Below, piece by piece: positions 25,801 through 40,800 of a stretch of 64,000 nucleotides of DNA. The DNA is from Tanypteryx hageni. Its lineage: Eukaryota > Arthropoda > Insecta > Odonata > Petaluridae. Where the stretch lies: positions 58,243,407 to 58,307,406 of the forward strand of contig CM054115.1 of the NCBI GenBank assembly GCA_028673005.1. The letters run 5' to 3'. A program made the position numbers and the translations under genes. The notes under the pieces were generated by a model. It saw only the letters and a list, made by a program, of their open reading frames with translations, searched no databases and was not told the origin of the DNA. Position 1 is the first letter of the stretch. Each line of letters begins with the position of its first letter.

Positions 25801-28800
25801 CAGGAAATCTGACAAATTTGAAATTTTTAAAATTTCTTGAACTGAATCATTTTTTTAAAACCAGAAATGGTTGTTAAAAAATTATATTTGATTTGTGGCT
25901 CAGTAAATTATTGTGGTTTGTCCTGGTTTTCAGTTTGCAGCTTGGTTTGGTTCAAGTCCCTTGTTAATACAGTAATATCGCGCTATACAACGGAGATGCA
26001 TTCCTGAAAACTGCAACTTATAATGAAACAACGTATAGCAAAATATATTTTTCCATAAGAGCAATGATAAAAGTAGAGGTTATGTTACTGGTGGATATTC
26101 TGCACATATGAAATTATAATATTAGTATTTTTATAAAAAATGCTGGAAAGGTGCATTTGCTCAAAATGAAGATAAATAATAATAAAAGTGAATGAAATTT
26201 CTGTACCTAAGATTAGTAAGTGAAGTTGAAACTACTACTACTACAGATGGGGTCACAGAGTGAAATTAAATTAATTTATATAAATAATAATAAACATGAA
26301 ATTAAAAGACAAAGAGGGGTTTTACTGTTATAGTAATAATTTTTATTCCGCAATTGGAATTTCTGAAAATTTGCTTTTAGCACTTTACAAACGACGTGAA
26401 TGCAAAGTGACGCAACTTATAACAAAACACGTTCCTTGATTGATGACGTACATGTGAAACAACATATAACAGAGCGATGTATAGTAGGAGATTACTGTAC
26501 TTAAAAATTGATTCAATTGGAAAAACAATAATCTGTGCAAAAATTTATTGTCTACTTTGATGATAAATTTATTAAAAGTGATAATGCAATTTCACAGACT
26601 AAAATTTAAGCTAATATTTTTAGAATATGTAAGAATTCGAAATCAGGAGAAAAATTTTGCTGTGAGAAGGAATCAAATCTGGGCAGATATTCTGAAACAT
26701 CACAATAGGCTAATTCTCCTCTTTCAAAATGTGGAGTATTTTTAGGATCAAAATACATACCTGTGACCTGAAGAAGGAGCCATGAGGGGTTGCTGCCCAC
26801 CAGGACCTTGTACACCCACCACAACTACTCCCTGTCCACGATGTGAATGACTCTGATGATGTTGGGAAGATACTGGGACAGGATCATGTGAGACAACTGA
26901 TGAAACATGATGACCCACACCAGAAGATGGATCAACTCCAACTGGTGGGAGACCATTCTCCATTGGCTGAGCTTGAGGGTGAGATCCTCCACCCCCTAAC
27001 ATACGTCCTCCACGATCTGGAGGGCCACCGGCCGCACCAGAGGTTAGATGAAGGTTGTTTACTATGAAGAAATATGACAATCACCATCACATACACAATT
27101 AATAACACACATAATACAGTAGAATTGCAATTATGTGAACTAAATGATATCAAGAGTGGTTCACATAATCACTAAACTGATGTGGGCAACACATGACTTT
27201 CTCCATATTTATATGGCAAATTACGTTGTTAGCTCTGAGATCGTTGTCAAAATTAACTTCCGGTTGACAATTAAGAAAAGAAAAAGGAGCGGTACTAAGA
27301 CGTAACTAAGCGTCAATTGTTAACAATAGTCTTCGGTAGGTGGTGTGGTGGTGGCAGCTTAAAATATAAGATATCTCTTAAACAATGCTTTATATGGAAA
27401 AATGTATCAAACAAAGGTTGTAGAAAATGGAATTTTCTACAAATTTTATTCCAATACATTTTTACATTTATCAAATATTAAAGCAAATATGTCAAAATAA
27501 CGGATAAGTGACAAGAGTAAACACCCACTTCGGTCGACTGATTTTTACCAAAAACTAATCAGATCTTCTAACTTTTATAAAAATGTTAAATATAAAATTT
27601 TGCGTTGACCTGATTAATAGTATTTGAGTTAGAGCGCCCACAAAAATCTATCACATACAGATGGGCAGACAGACAAACATCATTGCGAAACTAGTCAGAG
27701 CGTGTTCAGGGAACCTTAAAACATGTAATACCGTTGAAATCTCGAGTTCGATTTTTTTCATGAAAACTTTGTCATACTACATATATGGAGAAAGTAAAAA
27801 TCCAAATAACACCTGCAAAAGTACAATGCTGCTATAATATAAAGTAGATTATATATATTTTGAAAATGTACTTCAAAATATAATTAAAAATTCAACATAG
27901 AGATACTCGTTTACATATGAAAACAACAAATGTGATTAAGATATTTTTAAGATGTTCTTAAACTGAGAATATGCCAGTAACTCATTTAACATTTGTGTTA
28001 AAAACATTAAATTTTATGATTATCTTTTTAACTGAAATAAGTAAATAACTTCATTAGTATAACAAAACAATTCTCTCGTTCACCAAGGAGAGTTTTGCTT
28101 TTATTTCCTCTGACCCTTACCAAAAACCTTCATTATTCTATATATTTATCAAATTATTTCTACAATGCTCAGAACAAAATCCAGTTGAATCATTTACATT
28201 GAGACTGTGATCTTATCATCCTCAATCTACCAAGAATAAAGACTTCTCTCTCTTACTTACAGCAACACTTCTTATACCTAATATATACTTCTAGGCTACA
28301 GCCTCTTGTAGCCTAGAGGTAATGTGTAGGGCTCATGACCTGTACTTTTGGGGTTTGAGACTCCAGCTGGCCAAATTTTTTTCTCCTGCAAAATGTCCCT
28401 TTTCCTGCTAGTTTTTATCCCAATCTTCAGAAAATAATTATTCTCTGCTAATAATATTTTTATGTAGGAGAATTATTTATAATCAATACACCACTATCCT
28501 TCCCATTTGTATTTTATTCCCAACCAACTCCTTCAAAAATCCTGTGCATTTATTGTCGTAAGTTTTAAACATTTTTCTGGAAAGAAGCGGATTGCAAGAA
28601 TTAAAGATATAATACATTTGTGGTTAATAGTCAAGTAACCCATCTTATTAGCTATTATTGGTACTTACCACAGGCATACAGCATCAGAAGGTATGATGGC
28701 AAAGAGTAACTTCCGCAAGCTCTTCACTCATCTGTCCATCACTTTTGACACCTTCCACCTTTCAAAATTAGTCTGCATTTCCCTCGCATTCCTTCATATG

Positions 28801-31800
28801 GTAATTGTCGAAGAAATATGAAAAACAAATATTCATGGCACCAGGAGCAACATATAAATGAAGGCTTGCCATGAATATTTATATTTTGTTGTTTTTTTCA
28901 ACAATTACCATCCAAAGGAATGTGCAGGAAATGCAGACTAGATTTTAAATATGGAAATTCAATTACAGGAGAATACGCCAATGTCTACGGAGTGTCAACG
29001 CAGCCACAGACAGATGTGGTAAATGCTTACGCAGGGTTTTTGAAGGAGTCGATAAAATACACATGGAAAGAATAGTGGTGTACTGATTAAAAAGAATTCT
29101 ATGTAAAAAAATAATTAGTGGTGAATAATTATTTTCTGAAGATTGGATTATAAAAACAGCAGGAAAAAGGACATTTTGCAGGAGAAAAAATTTGGCCAAC
29201 TGGAGTCTCAAACGCCAAAAGTACAGGTCATAAACTGTACATGTTACCTCTAGGCTACAGCCTCTAGTGAACGGGACAGCAAAGTTACAAGCATTTAAGG
29301 AAATGGGTCCTTTTTGTACTTTTTGATTAATTATTTCTCTTAAACTAAAAGTCATTGGCCTGAAATTCTGAAAAGGTGTTCTTATGTTGACCAAAATTCT
29401 CCACTGGTAGAAGATGAACCGAATCTGTGAGTTTCAGACCATAGCCTCTCCTTGCGAGTATTTGGGTACCTTTGGCCCATAAGGTGCAAGTCACTTCCAT
29501 CCAGAAAAAAGTACATATTATATGCTAGTAAATACAGTAATGAAAGCCTACTTAGAATTATTTCAAATCCAATAGGTTTAAGTTATCGAATCAACATACT
29601 CCATCTGCTGCATTAATTCTAAGAGTCCAAAAAAGTGATACATTTGCTGAAGATATTAACTTACCTTGTGGGTTCACATTATTAGGGTGCATATGATGGT
29701 GGTGGTGATGATGCCCCTGATGATGGTGCTGGTGTCCCTGTTGTTGCTGTTGAGCTACTTGGCTCTGAGATTGCGCTACAGCAGGTGGAGTGCCCTGCTG
29801 GTGATGATTAGGATGAATAGGAGGCAGAGGAATGGCTAGACGAGCATTTACAGCCAGAAGATGATCACGTCTCTGAAGCAAGCTACTCACATGCTCCTCA
29901 AGGCGGAGATTCTCAGCTCTAAGCTGGTGCAGGCATGTGAGCAAGGAGGCAACTAAAAATAATTAGATTAATTATAATTAGTAGAAAATAAACCTCATTA
30001 AGGTGATCATTAAAAATTAAAATGGCAATTTGTAATGCCGAATTTAAAATATAATAAAATACAGACATTTTAAATTTTCAGTCAAGTAACCATAAATATC
30101 CTTATTACTTTAACTTGACTAAAATACCTATACACTTTCATAAAAGAATGTCAATAAGAATTACTAGGGGCCTGTTGAAGTACTTCCTGCAAACATTTAT
30201 GTATCTTGCATGAAGTGACCCTATGTGATAGTTCCTATGATAAAAAATTGTTGCACAGGATGTTATTAGTTGAACCACTTTTACTGCCCCTCTCAAAATA
30301 ATCATATACCTCACACCATTTTCATAACCAAAAACACATACCTACATGATTTAGACTAACACTTACTGGTACACAACAGTTTTTGTTTTGTTCACTATTC
30401 CTGATAGTACAGCAAATTATATGTTCTGTGGTTTGCTTAATATTAAGAAATAACTATAAATAAATATAAATCGAAAGAAATTAATCACAAACATTATCCA
30501 TATAGTAATTTGCTTTAAACTGCCCAATAAAACTTGTAAACTAAACGATATTTTCAATGTACGCGTGAAATATCTTCCTATTTGAAATGTTAAGCTGTCC
30601 ATTATTACAATGCATTGGAGTTGTTTCTGACTCCAAGTGTCTTCACTACATGTTTCATTTGTTTTATATTTACACAAAACTTTTCATATAAATTTTCAAT
30701 CAGTTATTGTCCTTGATGCATTTGTTTCATTGTAAGCTTGGTGAAAATGCAATTGAAAGCACGAGTCCAACAATGCAAAAATCTCAGATCCCCATTGCCA
30801 GCAACAATAGGAAACTCCTTTTTGCAATGTTGAAAAATTGGAGAAAATTGAATATAAACTGAAAATTTGAGCAAACATGAATTAAACAACAGAATCAACG
30901 GTAAGAATAAGAATCTTCATTTTTTTTACGTGAGATAGTGTAAATATCAAGTCAAAGTCTCAATCGTTAGTTATATTAAAATATTAAAGAGCTACACATC
31001 ATATTCCAGCCGATTGTGTGTTAATAAAATGCAAAAACAAAAACTTTCCTGATACCCATGCCTTTTCAGGAGATGACTACCACATAAAACCTGAAAGAGT
31101 TCACACCAAGTATTCAGGCGAAAGATTCATCAAAATCGAGCCGACTGTTCTTCATTTATTTGCATTTATACTGGGAGGTGACGTCACTCAAGGGTTAATT
31201 GGTTTTTGTCTTTAATGCATCTGTTTTATTGTAAGCTTAGTGCAAATGTACTTGAAAGCCCAAGTCCAACAATGCAAAAATCTGAGGTAATCAATGCCAG
31301 CTACCCTAGCAAACTTTTTGTAATGTTGAATAAACGGAGAAAATCGAATATACACTTAAAAAATGAGCAAACACGAATTAAACAACAGAATCGATGGTAA
31401 GAATAAGAATCTTCATTTCTTATTTTTCATTCATATTTAGCTATCAAATATATTAATGCTTAAACTTCAGATTATATTCACTAATATTATAGATAAGTTG
31501 TTGATGCACCTTTAAACACAGACACCAACACTGAAACTGCCCCATTGAATGAGTGTAGATTAGAATAAAATAGTAATTTTCCATGGATTCATTGAATTGG
31601 ATTCTATGATTTAATTAAAGAAGGATACTATTGTGATAGTTTTAAGTTACTTTGCATTTACTGAGTCAAAAGTGTACCTAAAGAAGGGTTAGATGTGTTC
31701 ACATTGTATAGTTTTACTATGAAAGCATTAATCATATCCCCGTCTATTAATTCTGATATATCATGCTGTGATTTTTTCAGTTTGTTAAAAATGATGGCAA

Positions 31801-34800
31801 ACTTTCAACTGCAGTAAAATCAGAAAAGAAGTACAGATGAAAAAATGTGGTTTTATTATTTTAAAATATATTTTTCTCATATTTGTACATGTTTATTTAA
31901 ATGAAAATTTTGAAGTAACTAAAAAAAATCTTACATGTCCTCCAAAAATAGGTATTTCTCTCTTTAAAAGTTGAGGTTGTTCCGTAGTTCCCTATTTAAA
32001 AGTTGGCACCCATACTCCCAACCAAACAAATGTCTCCCCCTACCAGTCATAGTGTCTTGCCTTCCAATTTGTCAAGCAATGAATTGAGTTTGTCCTGCGT
32101 TCTATAGATGCACGACGAGTTTGTCACGTGACAAATTGACACACGATGAATTGACCACGATGTATTGCTGGTATACCACTTTGTACTTTAATTTAAGACG
32201 ACCCTTGATTTTCGCAAGCAGAAATTTCAAAAAAAACACCTTGGATTCAGGTAAATAGGGTACTATTCAGCATTCATTCATACTGACACTTACTGTCAAA
32301 GTGCTGTGCCTGTTCCATCAGAAACTGACTTCCTTGTTCCCACTGCCTCTCCAGAAGCTGGTCAAGACTCTGTGGTGTATTGGTACCACCTGTTGAAGCT
32401 CCTTGTGAGGGTGGTGTCGTAGCATTAGGATTCCCACCAGAATTATTAGCACGAACCTTTACGATAAGCAAAAGACAGATTTTAGAGTCAGCCATCAATA
32501 GAAATGTTTAAAGGTACAATTGTTATTCTGACTGCTGCTAAGTCTATTACTATTAATATACCTGCATATAAGATAGCTTTGAACCATTACAAGAAAATAA
32601 ATGCTCATTCAAATTATAGACTTAATAATTAAATGTTATATAAATAAAAAATAAACAAATTCTTTAGCCATATTGTGGAAAAAATACTCTAAAATACCTC
32701 ATGTCATATGCCTAATTTTAATGTTAGATATTTTGACTTTTCAATTAATATGACTGTCAAGAACTTGGGATAAGTTTAAGTAAAGAATTCAGTTTTTTAA
32801 CTTAAATGAATTTCAAATTATTATAATTACAATGAAGGTAACAATCCACTAATAAAAAAGCTAAACTTGAAATTATTTCAATTATCAAGAAAATGTTGTA
32901 GTGCAAAAATTTTTTACAATTCAAACAATGATAATTTTCCTATTTTAACCTCTAAAATATACATTTGCTCAATATATCTTTAATGCCTTACACATTTATC
33001 TTGACTCAAGTATCTGAGAAACAAATCATATCCCAGCAGCCAAAAATAAGGAATAATTCTGTCTTCATCAAATAAATGTCTTCTCAGATGGTATGATAAA
33101 ATTGAAGATAGTATTACAGTAAAACCTCTATCTTACAAACCTCCCTATAACAAAAACCTCCATATAACAAACTGAACTCGGTCCTACCCCCAGAACATGT
33201 AAAATGCATACAGGAAGCCTCCCTATAATGAACCTCCGTAACTATGAAACTCCCATTGAGCAAAGGCTGAACCTGGTCCCTGAAATTTAATCCACCTCGA
33301 GTAACAAAATTTCGATGAAAATTAAATCGTAAAAATTGGCTGTTGCTGTATCATGTCGCCTCAAAAACAGCGACGCAGTAACACCATGCGATGCATGCCT
33401 ATCTTCCCTCTCCCTTCGAATGAGAGAATGTTTTTGTGGCAACACGATACAGCGACACTGTAACACCACACGATGCATGCCTAACTATCTTCCCACTCCC
33501 TTTGAATGAAAGAATGGATCATGCTCGCTGATTACTCTTTAAACTCACCATCGCAAAGTGCAATCATTTAATTATTATCATACTTAAAATGCTCATCTGA
33601 ATCTATCGCATTCCTTGTCAAGTTCTTCCCAGCTGTTGTTACTCAAGTGAATAGTAATTGTCTTAGCTGAGCATATTAGAACGAGGTGTATCGTAAGAAT
33701 AAATATGGAGAGTGAACGAAATCGATACCTCAGATGAAAGTGCTACATCACTTCTGTATTGTGGTATCTCAAAATTGACTATTTCTAAGCTGTTGCACTC
33801 ACTATTTGTTATATTATGATATACTGCACTGTTGCAATTAAGATATGGAAATTTTTCAAAACACATTGACGTCATATTACCTAGGTCTGGGGGTAGGGGC
33901 CCAGCAGAGATTCTTGAGCGAATGTGTGCACGGTAAGTTTGGAAACCGCTTCATCTTGAATTATAAGGTAATTCTGCTAGCAACTTTCAAATTAATTTTT
34001 CTATAACCTCGTCATAGTTAACAAGTTCGTCGCGGATGACATCATATGATGTCGTCCGCAACGAAAGTGTTAATAATAACAAATTATTTTTGTATTTTCA
34101 AGCAGAAATGGCAGATGTCATTGATAAGCGTCGAAAGATATCTATTGAGATGAAACTAAAAATTTTGACCAAGGAGAAAAGAAGACAGAAGTAGCAAAGA
34201 GATTTGGGGTTCCAACTTCTTCGCTGTCAACGATTCTTGCACATCAGTATCAAATTAAAAATACATTGCAATTCAGTCTGAATAAAAAACGGCCTCGCAT
34301 GTGCATCAATGACAACTTTGACAAAAGAGTGTTTCAATGGTTCATGAGAGCACGAGCTTCTAATATTCCCTTGCCCAGTCCAATTTTGCAGCAGCAGGCA
34401 AGAGATAAAGCTGTGAAATTGAGTATGGACAATTCCCAGTCGTCGAATGGATGGTTGCAAAAATTTAACATCCAATGGAACTTAACCATGCTGAAAACAT
34501 CCGGAGAGGAAGCAGGAGTTTATCTCTTAGTCGAGGATTGGAAGATAAAATTGACTTGACTGACAGCAGGATACACCCCTGAAAACATTTTTAACATGGA
34601 TGAATCCGGTTCCTTCAATAACAGTGGTGTCCAACCTTTTCTACATGGGGGACTGCATCGCTGGTGGGCCACACTAAAACCCTTCATAGGCCGCTCTAAA
34701 ACCCTTCATGGGCCGCACTAACACCCTTCACAGGCCGCATAAAAACCCTTTGCGGGACACAGCCTGTAGGATGCACACCCATTCTATAATCTTCTTCCTG

Positions 34801-37800
34801 ATAAAATGCTAGCAATTAAGGGAGAATTGTGTCACAGTGGCAAGCGAAGCAAAGAGCGATGCATGAACAACTCTCTACTGTGGTTGTAGCAGAGAGCCCG
34901 CCCCTGCCTCCACCTTCCCATTGCTTTGTGGGGATTTTTCTGGTATCTCGGTGGGCTGCCATTTTCACAATTTTCTACTAATCGGGTGTTCCCAGATTTA
35001 TTTTATGCTAACAACACCCATGTTATGTCAGTGACAATGCCTTCCAAATCAGCGATTATTTAAAGCTAAACAGAATGACTGTGTATTTCTGAGAATATAA
35101 AACGCACTATAAATTTTTGGTCTATATTTCGCGAGAAATTGTAATATGTGAGAGTGAATTAAGAACGTGAGATATTTTATGTGCTCTTGTTCACAAATAC
35201 TCTGCTGTTATCAGATGGGTTGTATAAACGAATCAAATGCATATTAAGGTAGTCATTCATCCCATCTTGCACTTTTATTTGTAGCAAGACATTAATATTG
35301 ACTATTATCATTTTCATAGAATGCACTATTATGATAATAAACATATTAATGTTAGCATAGAATCTTAACATATTGTTACTTGTATATTCAATGGTTTTTG
35401 CAGTGTGTCGCTTGATCAGAAGAGCTCCATGATTAAGTCTCATGTACTCGCACATGGCTGCTCTGCCCTGCGTTTATGCAACTCCCATTACAGTCGAGTC
35501 GGCGAAAGAAGTCCGATGACAGCTCCGTGAATGAGGGGGTGAGGGAAGTGCTACCATGAGCATCAACCAATGACAGTGGCCGTACAGTAACCCCTTCCCT
35601 TGCAAACCCGTCCAGTGTTGTCGGGTCGCCTCTCATTTTCCAGTCTCTATCTGAGTTTCCGTGCATTCGTTCCTTTGTCTTCACGTGGTCATTCTATGAT
35701 CTGGCAACAACGCCCCCTCCTCCTCCCTCGACCCTTCTAGCTGTCATCGGACTTCTTTAAACGGCTCGAGTATACCTCCATACAACGAACACCCATTTTT
35801 TTCTGTCCCACCAATGTTGTTACATGGAAGTTTTACTGTATTACTCTTGAAAATGTATATCAAGTATTACTATAAGATTATTTTTATACAAAGTAAAATA
35901 TATGTTTAAGCAACCTAATTAAATAATTTTTAAAAATACATATTTTTCTTAAATAAAATATAAATTATTTACATGTTTGTAATTAATAGTCAGTAGGTAT
36001 GTGGTATTTTTGCTGTTAAAATATTATTGACATACATAAGAGAGTTAAATGAATGACAGGTTAAAGATGTAACATGAAGCTACAGCAACTTCACAAATAT
36101 AAAAATCATAACATAACATAGAACATAAATGGCATATGAAAAGCACATCCAATAAAAACAATTAATGCTAGCACCCAGAAGCAAACATTCCATGCAATTT
36201 ATCCAGCTGTTGAGAGAACCCAGTTGGTTACCATATGAAAAAAATCATGTAACAACTACAAACTCACAGACGCTATGACACGACTATGAAGCTGTGGTCC
36301 TACAAGCTGAGGAGCTGTTGAATTTGAGTCTGTAAATATACTGTGTGCCTCCAGCTCAGCTGAAAGAGTATCTGACATCCTTTGAGCCATAGTCGAAGAC
36401 GGATTCAGCTGGTTCCCAAGCATGTGTGGTGCAGATACCCCATTCTGAAATCTAAACATAAATACCATGATGAGAGAATAGTAAATGTACTCAAAAATCA
36501 CAAGAATAACGAAGCTTTTTCAGGAAGAGAAAACCTTATACTCCGACTTACGTATTTAACACAATTTCGTTGCGAGACAAATTGGAAAGCAAGACTGGTG
36601 TACAGCAGAGGGATACACTTTTGGTTGGGTGTCATCCCTTGCCATACACCATCCAATGTTTCTTGCGTAATTTTAGTATTATCAAAATATAAAGAAAAAT
36701 TATTTTGTGGAAAAGTATCTCTCCCTGCTGTTTACCAGTCATGGTGTATCACGATGAATTTGTCGAGAGGTGAATTGACGCGTGATGTGTTTGTCATGTG
36801 AAGCATTGATGCATGACGAAATTTTTTATGCAACGAACTGACAGCGATGAGTTGTCATAGAACTGTAGGAAGTATGATTATGCATTTAATCAATGTTTTT
36901 TAAACAAATGAAACATGATAAAATCATTGTATCTACTGAAATTTTTCATTGCAAACTTACGATCTGAAATTCAATTAATTGTCTTAATTTTTAAAATACA
37001 TATTAATATTTTTTTAACAATAATCTGAAACAAACCATTTAAATTAATGAACGAATTAGTATACCTAAACTGAATATGTGTTCAAAATGTACACCAAATA
37101 CATTCAGTGAGAAAATATGTCATAAATCTATTTTTTGTTTTGACAAGTCTGCTAAAAGATCATCTTGGATTCAGGTAAATACGGTAAATAGAAAATGTTC
37201 CCAGCGATGAACCTATACGTAGTCAGAAATATGTACGTCGAGTCACCCAGTCGGGGACTGCCTGTATTTATTTTGTCGCTTATACACCACCTTTTTGAAC
37301 TTCGCATGCTTGCAGTTCGCGAATTTGGACTTTGTGACAAAATTTTTTATTACCACTACTTGTGTTTCGCGCCAATTACTTGCATTTCGCATCATGCGTT
37401 TATGATGCCAACAAGCGTGAACTCCCTCTACTTTTTTGTTTCTAAGTTCATTTTAAACTTTAGTACCCTAGAAACGGACATTATTATTATATTATATTTA
37501 TAATGTTCGTTATTAGCAGTTTTCAAAGTAAACAAGCGTGATAATCATAGACTTAATTCTTTTGCTGTTTAAACTTTACTGCTAACGGCCCTATTTTTTA
37601 TAACAGTCGAAGTTGCTGGCATCTAGCGGCCAAATTAGAAATTATTGACTAATGGAAAAGCATCCTGCATGTTTAATTTTTTACAACTTTTGCGTATGAC
37701 ATTGAAAATATGTATTCGTTCCTCGCGTACGAGATTACTGGTTTTTGACCGAAATATTTAATGACCCTGAAATATAGTAAAAGAAATGTAACCAGTTTTG

Positions 37801-40800
37801 AATGCTAGTGTTTTTTTGCGGCTTGGAAATGTTTGTTGCAGAATCCAGGAAAACATTTGTGCATGACGTACTCAACATTCCATTTTAGTAGTTCAATTTA
37901 AATTAAAGCATTTCCTTAGAAAGAACAAAAGAAGATCGTAAATCACATGCGAAGTTGTGAGGAGGTAAACTATACAAGTGCGAAAGGAAGTGGAATCACT
38001 TTGTTATGCTGGGTTTTCATTTGCTATTATGCATTTTGAAGATAATTAAAAGTTTTTTTGCTCTATATTTTCATTTCGGTTAAATTTTCTTTTATTTTCT
38101 GTTAAACCACATTATTTATGATAAAAAAGTGAACTTTTTAGGTTGGCTGGGAACCACTCTCTCATAATAACATGGTGTCTTATGGGAAAATAGGACTTGC
38201 ACTTCGCGAATTTACATTTTGCACCAGTTTTCGAGAACCAATTATTTGCGAAGCTCAAAAAGGTGGTGTACAGATTTGTATTAATGAATTTTTAGCTTCA
38301 GTTAACATGAGATAAGAAGGAAAGAACTAAACAGTTTTAGATTTGCTGTTTTACTTCTACAGAAATACAACTTCTCAAGTCCATTAATATTTATTCAAGC
38401 AAACTTTACAGAGATATCAATTACTATACTTACAGCTTTATATCCTTCTCCTCTTTCTTCTTCTTTCCTTTCTTGGTGATACCAATAGCAACCTGACTGC
38501 TTTGCTGTAACCCATAGTTCTGACCAAGAGCAGTAGCGGTCGCTGAAGCTAAAGAATTCAGGGCTGACATAGAATTTTGAGACTCGGAAGCTGGACTACC
38601 TGGAGGTGAATTTTTGGGTTGATCACTTATGGAATTAAGAGGTCTCGAAGGCAAGGAAGAAGGGTTAAGATCGATATTATTTGATGACCCCATCACTCCA
38701 CTCTTGCCTCTCTTGCTGCTGCTACTTCCGCTGCTACCTCCCGACCTCTTCGTTTTACTTCTACCCTTTTCCAATGGTTTATCCGCAGAATGAGTCCTAT
38801 AAATGAATGACAAATAGAAGGAATCAATACTCTACTACTACTTACTCTACTCTGGAAATGCAATGGAAACTAGAAAAAGTACATAAACATGTTATTTACT
38901 ATATATTAGTGAAAAGAAATACATTATAATTTGAAAAATATATTGATAAACCAGAAGAAACTTTTATAAAGACTTGCATTTTAAAAAAGAATAATAAATT
39001 ATTAGGATAAACACACATCGCGGGAATTTATGGAAAGGAAAACTGAAAATAACTGAGCTTGGTGTTGTGCCGCAGGTTCCATGGTTTTGTTGGTGTCTTG
39101 CTGCATTGTATTATTAATAAGATGACGTTCCGTTGGCATTACAGTTGGCTTCTTCAGGTCAAGAAGTGATAATTTGTTCATTCTATCCACCCTGTATTTA
39201 TAGTCCCGGCTGTTATCCTGTTGTGTTGTTACTGGTGAGAGGGGTTCTGTTCAACAAACGAGGATAATGGCCAGGACTATAAATACAGGATGCCCAGAAT
39301 GAGTAAAATTGTCACTCCTTGACCTGATGAAACTGACTGTAATGTCAGTGAAATATTGTCTTATTAACAAGACAATGTTGCAAGACACCTGCAAAGTTAC
39401 AGAATTGAAAATAACAGACTCATATTTGCGCAATTGTTCACAGAAAAAGGTTATAGAAATGTTTTTTCATAGAATAATTATAGTTAGGCTCAACAAACAT
39501 AGCAGCTGTAGAAAAGAAGAAACAAAACACAACTGAGGATATTTTTTCACTGAACCCGAGTTTTCTATTAACCATGGTCCAAATATCTAACTACTATCAT
39601 ACAAACTATAGCACCAATCCTTGATCAAAAAATTTATAACATTTCAACAGCAAGAAAATGTCATACTACAATATGAAAATTACTAAAACATCTATTTTTG
39701 ATAGTTTAAAAAATGGTCAATAGGATTCTGTGAGAAAATAAAATTGAATTACAGACCTCGACTTCTTCCCGGGATCAACAGAAGCTCCGTTTCGTTCGTC
39801 GTTGGAAGCCCCAGGGATGGAATGTGAACCAGACGGTATAGAAGATACACTCGAAGCCACCACAACTGTGGGTGGAACACGAGGAGATTGAGTCACAGTC
39901 TGTGGAGGAGCCACAGTTGTAGATGAGCCACCAGAGTAAGTCACTTCTGGTCCAGGTCCAGCTATCACTCCTATGTGAGAACCACCTCCACTAGGCGACG
40001 GTGAGATTCCGTTTGCCGTAGATGTATTCTGATCTGCCAAAGACGCCGCTGTCCCTTCCACTTTCGAATATTTCCTCTCTGTTTCCAAACTTTCCGTCAC
40101 AGCAGAAGCAGCCGCTGTGGCACTTCCTTCTCCCCCAACAACATCGGCTACCGACGGACCTGCTGTCATTCCCGACAATGTAGAAGAAGATGATGGTTCT
40201 GAATCAGATGGAATCGAACCAGTGGGTGTATGTGCTCCAGCCCCTCGTCTCTTCTTACCCCTGAGCTGCTGCAAATCTGATGCGGGTGTCGAAGGTGCAT
40301 TTCCAATAGCTGCAGCAGCTGCTGCTACTGCTCCGAATATGCTCTCACTCTGCGTGACAACAGTCTCTGTGAAATTGGATGTCGTAAACTTTGCCGAGCT
40401 GGGATCTCTAGTAGACGCTGGCATCCCGCTAGCCGACGATGTCTGCGGAACCTTTGTTGATGCATCGCCTCCTCCGATGGCAGGTTCTGCATTGGGCAAT
40501 ACCTCTGCTGAACCCCCGACGCTTGATGGAGTCGTGTTAGGTACCTTGGTGACGTTGGGCCTTATTCCTGAACCCACTGGTGTCGTGCTGGTGGAGCTCG
40601 ATCCTTGAAGACTGTTGCTGCCTTGAGTTGAGGAATTTGGGGTCGAGTACACCGATGACCCCTTACTGCCCTTTCTTTTTGGGGCTCTGCTGGATTCCAA
40701 TGATGAGTGGTGATGAGATGATGAAGATGAGGATGTTGATGAGGAGGATGAAGGGGGAGGATGGTGTTGCTGAGATGGTTGAGAATGGTGATGAAGGGAT

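Larger units (their letters stand above)
33117..35838 (+). mobile_element. Tigger/pogo-like element, decayed and multiply invaded
   Basis: The ends CAGTAAAACCTCTATCTTAC and, in reverse complement, CAGTAAAACTTCCATGTAAC match Tigger termini. TA flanks both (33115-33116 and 35839-35840). Inside, a 110-bp block with GTAACACCA.(G/C)CGATGCATGCCTA is tandemly duplicated (about 33345-33525). A transposase relic lies at 34108-34615, a hAT-like terminus starts at 34622, and a small MITE lies at 35491-35770. The catalytic half of the transposase is gone. Confidence 0.85.

Noticed and set aside
40117..40608. 163-codon open frame on the plus strand
   Set aside because: It is the antisense of exon 5 of the AF10 homologue, whose Ser/Pro/Ala-rich codons leave the opposite strand open. 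It has no domain or splice context of its own.
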